Assembly (NCBI GenBank): GCA_029865835.1
Contig: JARXAL010000292.1
Location: 1 to 32,347 of the forward strand
Length of the DNA: 32,347 bases
Source: Verrucomicrobiaceae bacterium
Lineage (GTDB): Bacteria; Verrucomicrobiota; Verrucomicrobiia; Verrucomicrobiales; Verrucomicrobiaceae
Direction of reading: 5' to 3'
Shown here: positions 25,582 to 32,347 of the stretch, piece after piece
Layout: each line of letters begins with the position of its first letter
Numbering within the stretch: position 1 is the first letter of the stretch
Notes under the pieces: generated by a model
Told to the model about the DNA's origin: nothing
The model's database searches: none
Seen by the model: only the letters and a program-made list of their open reading frames with translations
Program-made: the position numbers and the translations under genes

Positions 25582-28500
25582 ATGACAAATTACGGACTCC
25601 CACCGAAACAAGGCCTCTATGATCCGAGCAACGAACACGATGCCTGCGGCGTCGGGTTTGTCTGTCATATGAAGGGCAAAAAATCCCACGAAATCGTGGC
25701 CAATGCGCTCACGATTCTTGAAAATCTGGACCACCGCGGTGCCTGTGTGGAAGAGAATACTGGTGATGGAGCCGGTATCCTCATTCAGATACCCGACGCC
25801 TTTTTAAAGAAGGCCGCTGCTGAGGTGGGTATCAATCTGCCGGAGCAGGGCAAATATGGGGTGGCCAATTTGTTCTGCTCACCCGATTGCGCCGCTCGTG
25901 ATGAGGCGCAGGCCATTTTTGAAAAAATAGCCTCGGGAGAAGGGTGTCCTGTGCTTGGCTGGCGGGATATTCCGACGGATAACAGCACTTTGGGTAAGTC
26001 CGCCAAAGCCAGTGAGCCGTTTATGCGTCAGGTTTTCATCGCCCGGGGTCCGGCTCTGGCGGATGAAGTCGCCTTTGAGCGGAAGCTTTATGTGATCCGG
26101 AAAATGGCCCACATGGCTATCCGTGCTGCTAAAGTGGACACGTTTTGGTATGCGCCAAGCTTGAGTTGTCGGACGCTGGTTTACAAGGGCATGCTGACGC
26201 CTCATCAGGTGGGGGCTTACTTTAAGGACTTGAGAAATCCAGAGATGGACTCGGCTTTGGCGCTGGTTCATTCGCGCTTCTCCACGAACACGTTCCCGAA
26301 CTGGGAGCGCTCGCACCCGTATCGTTACATTGCGCACAACGGAGAGATCAACACGTTGAGGGGCAACATCTCCTGGATGAAGGCAAGGGAGTCCCTGCTG
26401 GCGTCTGAGCTGTTTGGGGATGACATCCAAAAGATCAAGCCCGTCATCAATGTGGATGGTTCGGACTCCACGATTTTTGACAATGCATTGGAACTGATGG
26501 TTTTGGCGGGGCGCTCGTTGCCCCATGCGATTATGATGATGATTCCTGAGCCGTGGAGCGGTCATGAGTCGATGAGTGAGGCGAAAAAGGCCTTCTATGA
26601 ATACCACAGCTGTCTCATGGAGCCCTGGGATGGTCCTGCTTCCGTGGCCTTCACGGATGGAACCATGATCGGTGCGACTTTGGACCGCAATGGTCTGCGT
26701 CCTTCACGCTACTACGTTACGAAGGATGATCTTGTGATCATGGGTTCCGAAGCCGGGGTATTGCCTGTCGCTCCTGAAAATGTTGCTCACAAGGGCCGTT
26801 TGCAGCCTGGGAAAATGTTCATTGTGAACATGGTCGAAGGTCGCATCGTTCCGGATGAAGAGATCAAGGAGCAGATCGCATCGGAGAAGCCCTATCGTGA
26901 TTGGTTGGACAAGCACTTGGTGAAGCTTGCGGATGTGAAGGATGCGGTCTCACTCCCAGAGGTGGATCACAAGACTGTGCTGCAGCGTCAACTTGCCTTT
27001 GGATACACATTTGAAGATCTTCGTTTGCTCATGACTCCGATGGCTAGGGATGGGGTCGAAGCCATTGGTTCGATGGGAACAGATACACCGATTGCGGTCC
27101 TCTCAGACAAATCGAAGCTGGTTTATGATTACTTCCACCAACTGTTTGCGCAGGTCACGAACCCTCCCATTGATTGCATTCGCGAGGAGATTGTGACGTC
27201 ATCCGTCACCACCATTGGGGCAGAAGGGAACTTGCTCGATCCGCGGCCTGAAAGCTGCCATCTCATCGAACTGAAGACGCCGATTCTTAGCAACGAAGAA
27301 CTGGCCAAGCTAAAGGGTATTGCACAGGGGCAATTTTCCTCCGCGACATTGGAAATCCTGTTTGATCCGACAGCTGGTGCTGCAGGCCTCGAAAAAGCCA
27401 TGGATGACCTTTGCGCGCAGGCTGACAAGCTGATTGCAGACGGTAAAAACATTCTCATCCTGTCTGACCGTGGTGTCGGCAAATCGAAGGCGCCGATCCC
27501 AGCGTTGCTTGCTGTTGGCGGTCTGCACCATCATCTCATCCGGAAGGGCACCCGCACCCGGTGTGATATTGTGCTAGAGTCTGGAGAACCGCGAGAAGTG
27601 CATCACTTCTGCACGCTGATTGGTTATGGTTGTGGAGCCATCAACCCCTACCTCGCGTTTGAAACGCTGGATGACATGATTCGCCAGGGCCTGTTGGTGA
27701 ATGTGGACCACAAGAAGGCGGTCTACAACTTCATCAAGGCTGCCACTAAGGGCGTCATCAAAGTTGCGTCGAAGATTGGCATCTCGACGATGCAGAGCTA
27801 TCGTGGTGCACAGATCTTTGAAGCCATGGGACTGAACCAGGCGGTGGTTGACAAGTATTTTACGCACACCAGCACCCGAATCGAAGGCGCTGACATCAAC
27901 GTCATTGCGAAGGAGTCCATTCAGCGTCACAGCCATGCTTACCCTGACCGTGAAGCCAATTCACCAACGCTGGAAGTCGGTGGCGAGTATCAGTGGCGTA
28001 AGGAAGGTGAGGCGCACCTTTTTAACCCGCTAACGATCCACACACTTCAAAAGGCCGTTCGCACGGGCAGTTTTGATACCTTCAAGGTCTACAGCAAGCT
28101 CGTCGACGAGCAATTGAAGCAGCAGTATACGCTTCGAGGACTGCTTGATTTTGTGGCACAGACACCCGTGCCGATTGATGAGGTCGAGAGCGTTGAATCG
28201 ATCATGAAGCGCTTCAAGACAGGGGCCATGAGTTATGGTTCCATTTCCAGTGAAGCGCATGAAGCCTTGGCGATTGCCATGAATCGTGTCGGCGGCAAGT
28301 CGAACACTGGTGAGGGAGGCGAGGATCCGGAGCGCTACACCTGGACCAATGAAAAAGGGGACTCAAAGAATAGCGCCATCAAGCAAGTCGCCTCTGGTCG
28401 GTTTGGTGTGACCAGCCTTTATCTGTCTCAAGCCAAGGAGATTCAGATCAAAATGGCCCAGGGTGCTAAACCAGGTGAAGGCGGGCAGCTACCTGGAGGC

Positions 28501-30168
28501 AAAGTTTACCCTTGGATCGCGAAGGTGCGTCATTCCACGCCTGGGGTCGGGTTGATTTCTCCGCCACCTCACCATGACATTTATTCTATCGAGGATTTGG
28601 CCCAGTTGATCCACGACTTGAAGAACGCCAACCGGGAAGCGCGTGTGAGTGTGAAACTCGTTTCCGAAGTTGGCGTCGGTACCATTGCGGCTGGTGTGGC
28701 CAAGGCTCACTCGGATGTGGTTCTCATCTCAGGGTTTGATGGTGGAACAGGTGCCTCACCACAGACATCTGTGAAGCATGCTGGGATTCCTTGGGAACTC
28801 GGTCTTGCTGAGACCCATCAAACGCTCGTCTTGAATGATTTGCGCAAGCGGATCGTGGTGGAGGCTGACGGGCAAATGAAGACCGGACGTGATGTCGTGA
28901 TTGCCGCATTGCTGGGCGCTGAAGAATTCGGATTTGCCACAGCGCCGCTGGTCACTCTGGGGTGCATCATGATGCGTGTCTGCCATTTGAACACTTGCCC
29001 AGTTGGCGTGGCTACTCAGAACCCGGATTTGCGCGCCAAGTTCACGGGTGATCCGCAATACACCGTTAACTTCATGACCTTCATTGCTCAGGAAGTGCGC
29101 GAGCTCATGGCGCAGCTTGGGTTCCGGAAGTTGGAAGACATGGTCGGCCGAACGGACATGCTGGAAGCTCGAAAGGCGGTTGATCATTGGAAGGCCAAGG
29201 GACTCGATTTCTCCAACCTGCTGTTCCGTCCAAAAGTGGGGTCTGAGATTGGACGATTCTGCACGGAATCTCAGGATCACGGCATCGACAAAAGCCTTGA
29301 TATCACCACCCTGTTGCCTCTTTGCAAAGAGGCCATTGAGAAGGGGGAGAAGGTCAGGGCCGACGTGCCGATTCGGAACATCAATCGCACCGTTGGAACG
29401 ATTCTCGGCAACGAGATCACCAAACGCCACTGGCATGGATTGCCTGACGATACGGTGCATTTGCATTTCCGTGGCAGTGCGGGGCAGAGTTTTGGGGCTT
29501 TTGTTCCCAAAGGGGTCACGCTGGAGCTTGAAGGGGATGGGAATGACTACATTGGCAAAGGCCTTAGTGGCGGGCGCATCATCGTCTACCCACCCGAGGG
29601 AAGCACCTTCTTGGCGGAGGAAAACATCATTGCTGGCAATACCGCGCTGTATGGTGCCACGAGTGGCGAACTCTTTCTTCGTGGCATGGCAGGGGAGCGC
29701 TTTGCTGTTCGAAACAGTGGAGTGGACACTGTTGTGGAAGGCGTGGGAGACCATGGCTGCGAATACATGACAGGTGGTCGTGTGGTGGTGCTTGGTCTCA
29801 CCGGTCGGAACTTCGCCGCAGGCATGAGTGGCGGCATCGCTTACGTTCTCGATGAAAAGGGTGACTTCGCGACGCGGTGTAACAGCGGCATGGTGGATCT
29901 GCTGAATCTCGAAGACAAAGGAGAAATTGATGAGCTTTACGAACTCATCAAAAAGCACGCCGACCTTACCAAAAGCCAACAGGCGTTTAAGGTTGTCGCT
30001 CTATGGGAGGAGATGCTGCCTAAGTTTGTGAAGGTCTTGCCTCGAGACTACGCCCGCGTTTTGAAAGCTCTCAAGAAGGCCAAAGACGACGGATTGGTCG
30101 GGGATGATGCCCTCAATGCGGCTTTTGAAGCCAATGCTCGCGACGTCGCCCGGATTGGGGGCGGTTAG
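25582..30168 (+). CDS. gltB: Glutamate synthase large subunit
   Basis: Transfers the amide nitrogen of glutamine to 2-oxoglutarate, giving two glutamates, with the small subunit supplying electrons. 1528 residues, typical of the bacterial alpha subunit. The N-terminal class II amidotransferase begins at Cys22 in [10 protein letters not shown] after a 21-residue propeptide that would be removed. The central domain and FMN-binding synthase domain follow, including [26 protein letters not shown] and [12 protein letters not shown]. The 3Fe-4S ligands are Cys1128, Cys1134 and Cys1139 in [12 protein letters not shown]. The C-terminal GxGxG beta-helix runs from about residue 1260 ([19 protein letters not shown]). 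ATG 25582 is the family start; the ribosome site is weak. gltD follows after 55 bases. Codon use is richer in CTG, GGC and AAG than in the secreted-protein genes, as expected for strong expression. Confidence 0.98.
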   Translation: MTNYGLPPKQGLYDPSNEHDACGVGFVCHMKGKKSHEIVANALTILENLDHRGACVEENTGDGAGILIQIPDAFLKKAAAEVGINLPEQGKYGVANLFCSPDCAARDEAQAIFEKIASGEGCPVLGWRDIPTDNSTLGKSAKASEPFMRQVFIARGPALADEVAFERKLYVIRKMAHMAIRAAKVDTFWYAPSLSCRTLVYKGMLTPHQVGAYFKDLRNPEMDSALALVHSRFSTNTFPNWERSHPYRYIAHNGEINTLRGNISWMKARESLLASELFGDDIQKIKPVINVDGSDSTIFDNALELMVLAGRSLPHAIMMMIPEPWSGHESMSEAKKAFYEYHSCLMEPWDGPASVAFTDGTMIGATLDRNGLRPSRYYVTKDDLVIMGSEAGVLPVAPENVAHKGRLQPGKMFIVNMVEGRIVPDEEIKEQIASEKPYRDWLDKHLVKLADVKDAVSLPEVDHKTVLQRQLAFGYTFEDLRLLMTPMARDGVEAIGSMGTDTPIAVLSDKSKLVYDYFHQLFAQVTNPPIDCIREEIVTSSVTTIGAEGNLLDPRPESCHLIELKTPILSNEELAKLKGIAQGQFSSATLEILFDPTAGAAGLEKAMDDLCAQADKLIADGKNILILSDRGVGKSKAPIPALLAVGGLHHHLIRKGTRTRCDIVLESGEPREVHHFCTLIGYGCGAINPYLAFETLDDMIRQGLLVNVDHKKAVYNFIKAATKGVIKVASKIGISTMQSYRGAQIFEAMGLNQAVVDKYFTHTSTRIEGADINVIAKESIQRHSHAYPDREANSPTLEVGGEYQWRKEGEAHLFNPLTIHTLQKAVRTGSFDTFKVYSKLVDEQLKQQYTLRGLLDFVAQTPVPIDEVESVESIMKRFKTGAMSYGSISSEAHEALAIAMNRVGGKSNTGEGGEDPERYTWTNEKGDSKNSAIKQVASGRFGVTSLYLSQAKEIQIKMAQGAKPGEGGQLPGGKVYPWIAKVRHSTPGVGLISPPPHHDIYSIEDLAQLIHDLKNANREARVSVKLVSEVGVGTIAAGVAKAHSDVVLISGFDGGTGASPQTSVKHAGIPWELGLAETHQTLVLNDLRKRIVVEADGQMKTGRDVVIAALLGAEEFGFATAPLVTLGCIMMRVCHLNTCPVGVATQNPDLRAKFTGDPQYTVNFMTFIAQEVRELMAQLGFRKLEDMVGRTDMLEARKAVDHWKAKGLDFSNLLFRPKVGSEIGRFCTESQDHGIDKSLDITTLLPLCKEAIEKGEKVRADVPIRNINRTVGTILGNEITKRHWHGLPDDTVHLHFRGSAGQSFGAFVPKGVTLELEGDGNDYIGKGLSGGRIIVYPPEGSTFLAEENIIAGNTALYGATSGELFLRGMAGERFAVRNSGVDTVVEGVGDHGCEYMTGGRVVVLGLTGRNFAAGMSGGIAYVLDEKGDFATRCNSGMVDLLNLEDKGEIDELYELIKKHADLTKSQQAFKVVALWEEMLPKFVKVLPRDYARVLKALKKAKDDGLVGDDALNAAFEANARDVARIGGG

Positions 30169-30223
30169 GATACTGACAGGCGGCATTAAAAAATAGAAAT
30201 CACCTTTTTAAAGATAAGAGATC

Positions 30224-31702
30224 ATGGGAAAACCAACAGGCTTCATTGAATTCGAACGCGAACTACCTTCAGACCGCGATCCGCTTGAGCGGGTCAAAGA
30301 CTGGAAGGAAATCCACCTGCACCTACCCGAGGACCGGCTCAAGAAGCAAGGTGCGCGGTGCATGGATTGCGGCATTCCTTTTTGTCATAGTGGATCGCTG
30401 ATCAGTGGGATGGCCAGTGGTTGTCCGATCAACAATCTGATCCCTGAATGGAATGACCTGGTGTTCCGCGGCCTTTGGCAGGAGGCGCTTGACCGCCTGC
30501 ACAAGACCAACAACTTCCCAGAATTCACGGGCCGTGTTTGTCCTGCTCCTTGCGAGGGTTCCTGTGTGCTTGGTATCAACAATCCACCTGTCACGATCAA
30601 GAACATCGAAGTCTCGATCATTGACAAGGGCTGGGAAGAGGGCTGGGTCAAGCCTGAGCCTCCGCAGAAGCGCACTGGCAAGAAGGTAGCCATCATCGGT
30701 TCGGGTCCTGCGGGCCTCAGTGCCGCCGCCCAGTTGAACAAGGCGGGTCACTTGGTCACGGTTTTTGAGCGCGCAGATCGTCCCGGTGGTTTGCTCATGT
30801 ATGGGATTCCAAACATGAAACTGGATAAGAACGAAGTGGTGCTCCGCCGAGTGAAGTTGCTGGAGGATGAGGGTGTGATTTTCAAGTGCAACGTCAACGT
30901 CGGCACTGACATCACTGCTGAGCAACTCCGCAAAGATTTCGATTCCATCATTGTTGCCACAGGAGCCACGAAAGCTCGTGATTTGCCGATTCCGGGCCGT
31001 GAGTTGAAGGGCATTCATGTCGCCATGGACTTCCTGACGGCCAATACCCGCGCGGTTCTTGACGCCGATGCCACGGGTATCACGGCTGCTGGAAAAGATG
31101 TGGTGATCATTGGTGGGGGGGATACGGGCACGGACTGTGTTGGGACGAGCTTGCGCCATGGTTGCAACAGTGTCACCCAACTAGAGATCATGGCGAAGCC
31201 GCCGCTTGTCCGTGCCGCCAACAATCCCTGGCCTGAGTGGCCGAAGACTTACAAGATGGACTACGGCCAGGAAGAGGCTGCGGCACGATTTGGCGATGAC
31301 CCACGGGTCTATCTTACCACCGCGACGCATTTTGAAGGGGACGAGAACGGCAACGTCAAAGCTGTTCATGTCGTCAATGTTGAGTGGAAGAAGGACGACA
31401 AGGGTAACTTTGGACCGCAAAAGGTTCCTGGGACGGAGAGAGTCCTTCCGGCGCAACTCGTTTTGCTGGCCATGGGCTTCCTGGGACCAGAGCAGCCCCT
31501 GCTTGATGCGCTCAATGTCGAGCGTGATGCCCGAACCAACATCAAAGCTGAGCACGAGAAGTACACCACGAGTCTCCCCGGAGTCTTTGCCGCTGGGGAT
31601 TGCCGTCGGGGTCAGTCGCTCGTCGTTTGGGCATTCAACGAAGGCCGTGGCGCGGCCCGGGAGTGGGTTCGCTTTTTGATGGGTAAAACGGACCTGCCAT
31701 AA
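30224..31702 (+). CDS. gltD: Glutamate synthase small subunit
   Basis: An FAD-dependent NADPH oxidoreductase that passes electrons through iron-sulfur clusters to the large subunit. 492 residues, usual length. The N-terminal 4Fe-4S cysteines begin with Cys46, Cys49 and Cys54 ([10 protein letters not shown]), with GCPINN and CPAPCEGSC further on. The FAD-binding motif [13 protein letters not shown] is near residue 165 and the NADPH-binding [11 protein letters not shown] near residue 300. The C-terminal [15 protein letters not shown] contacts FAD. It lies 55 bases after gltB on the same strand, and the pair should be co-transcribed. The sequence before ATG 30224 is A-rich (AAGATAAGAG) rather than a strong Shine-Dalgarno site. 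No terminator is evident after it. Confidence 0.97.
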   Translation: MGKPTGFIEFERELPSDRDPLERVKDWKEIHLHLPEDRLKKQGARCMDCGIPFCHSGSLISGMASGCPINNLIPEWNDLVFRGLWQEALDRLHKTNNFPEFTGRVCPAPCEGSCVLGINNPPVTIKNIEVSIIDKGWEEGWVKPEPPQKRTGKKVAIIGSGPAGLSAAAQLNKAGHLVTVFERADRPGGLLMYGIPNMKLDKNEVVLRRVKLLEDEGVIFKCNVNVGTDITAEQLRKDFDSIIVATGATKARDLPIPGRELKGIHVAMDFLTANTRAVLDADATGITAAGKDVVIIGGGDTGTDCVGTSLRHGCNSVTQLEIMAKPPLVRAANNPWPEWPKTYKMDYGQEEAAARFGDDPRVYLTTATHFEGDENGNVKAVHVVNVEWKKDDKGNFGPQKVPGTERVLPAQLVLLAMGFLGPEQPLLDALNVERDARTNIKAEHEKYTTSLPGVFAAGDCRRGQSLVVWAFNEGRGAAREWVRFLMGKTDLP

Positions 31703-31733
31703 CAGGGAGAAACGGTTGATCTGTCAAATGGGG

Positions 31734-31762
31734 TTGCCGCTTCACTCGGGTTGTAGCACAAT
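31734..31762 (+). promoter_or_regulatory. Candidate promoter upstream of the last gene
   Basis: TTGCCG at 31734-31739, 17 bases, then CACAAT at 31757-31762. The -10 is the same hexamer as in the tRNA-Gly promoter of this window. Transcription would begin within a few bases of the ATG at 31771, implying an almost leaderless message, which argues for caution. Confidence 0.3.
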
Positions 31763-31770
31763 CTAGGTCA

Positions 31771-32347
31771 ATGACTGACATTCCAAGCAATCGATCTACT
31801 TTCGGCGATGGAACTCCTAATGCGGGGTCGGGGGGTGTTGATCTGCGGCTCATCAGTCCGATGGAAGCGGTGGCAGCACTGTACTCAACGGATAAGGAAG
31901 CATTGGCTGATGCCATTCTTTCTAGCTTGAGTCAGGTGGTTTTTGGCGCGGGCGCCCCAAAACCTGCGAGCCTACCACAAAGGGTCATGGCTCGTTTGAG
32001 CTACCGTCTTTTGAAGCGGACGACCGTGCGAGAGAAAGTGGGCAGTGAGGGCGACTCGATTAAGGTGAGGAATCGTCTTTTGGAGCGGTCACAGCATCCG
32101 TATGCGAAATCACTTTTGGCGTCTTCGAGCAAGGAGACGGAGGCGCTGGTGGAAGGGGGGGATCCGATGAATGGACCCTACATGATGATTGTTCCCGAGA
32201 TTCGGGCGAGTGCGGTCCTTTGGGACAAACTCTTTTTCAATTCGGTGCAGGGCAAGGATGTGCAATTGCGATTCATTTTGGAGACCGAGGCGACCTACCT
32301 TGAGGCGAAGGCGAGGCTGGACAAGGGGATGAACATCCGAATCAAGG
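31771..32347 (+). CDS. Unrecognised protein, 5' part only
   Basis: The frame is open from ATG 31771 to the right edge (192 codons) with no stop. The start is supported by AGG at 31765-31767 three bases away, the same AGGTCAATG context as the gene at 20101. The product begins with a polar, Gly-rich leader (about 30 residues), then LRLISPMEAVAALYSTDKEA, a basic helical stretch (RLSYRLLKRTTVREKVG) and a region MNGPYMMIVPEIRASAVLWD followed by LRFILETEATYLEAKARLDK. No signal peptide or membrane segment is seen. The last stretch could precede a methyltransferase-type domain lying outside the window, but I do not recognise the family and assign no function. The gene follows gltD by 68 bases on the same strand. 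Confidence 0.65.
   Translation, partial: MTDIPSNRSTFGDGTPNAGSGGVDLRLISPMEAVAALYSTDKEALADAILSSLSQVVFGAGAPKPASLPQRVMARLSYRLLKRTTVREKVGSEGDSIKVRNRLLERSQHPYAKSLLASSSKETEALVEGGDPMNGPYMMIVPEIRASAVLWDKLFFNSVQGKDVQLRFILETEATYLEAKARLDKGMNIRIK

Noticed and set aside
25456..25734. 92-codon minus-strand frame across the gltB start
   Set aside because: Overlaps the sigma-54-like element and the first 150 bases of gltB, with no motif or ribosome site.
28756..29979. 407-codon minus-strand open frame inside gltB
   Set aside because: The gltB frame is certain here through the iron-sulfur and GxGxG regions. The antisense product has no recognisable domain.
1..32347. CRISPR array, insertion sequence or prophage
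   Set aside because: No regularly spaced repeats, transposase, integrase or phage structural motifs were seen on either strand.

Overview
The window reads as chromosomal DNA of a bacterium of the phylum Verrucomicrobiota, probably close to Verrucomicrobiaceae such as Prosthecobacter or Verrucomicrobium. This is an inference from gene families: very large secreted beta-rich proteins with CotH-kinase, lamin-tail and chitobiase-like domains, a secreted sorbosone-dehydrogenase-like protein, a twin-arginine Gfo/Idh/MocA oxidoreductase, and a multi-PAS kinase. No rRNA or other phylogenetic marker was compared. I see no IS element, prophage or CRISPR array.

Layout. 1-1406 is the 3' end of a secreted repeat-module protein. 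1506-4513 is guaB-guaA (IMP to GMP). 4598-7590 holds a membrane fatty acid hydroxylase, a 73-residue HisKA-like orphan protein and a secreted sugar-dehydrogenase-like protein. 7591-8255 is a non-coding stretch with a candidate small RNA ending in a clear terminator, a tRNA promoter and tRNA-Gly(CCC). 8256-15845 is a 2529-residue secreted CotH-kinase protein, overlapped by a multi-pass acyltransferase-like gene (15832-16884) and followed by a Gfo/Idh/MocA oxidoreductase that ends at a terminator (18410-18442). On the minus strand lies metG, then, after a short plus-strand DUF1232-like gene, the minus-strand group sensor kinase, uppP, DUF2062. Divergent from the kinase, behind a sigma-54-like promoter, is gltB-gltD (25582-31702), then the 5' part of an unrecognised gene.

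How it fits together. guaBA, metG and gltBD are core metabolism. uppP recycles the lipid carrier for wall and polysaccharide synthesis. The secreted proteins at 1-1406 and 8256-15845 share one roughly 400-residue module, present three times in the window with nearly identical landmark spacing; this is the most distinctive feature here. The CotH protein and the overlapping acyltransferase look translationally coupled and may act together at the cell surface. The other points of interest are the HisKA-like protein with no phosphoacceptor histidine, the candidate small RNA, and the nitrogen-type promoter of gltBD. I found no clearly new defence or mobile system.
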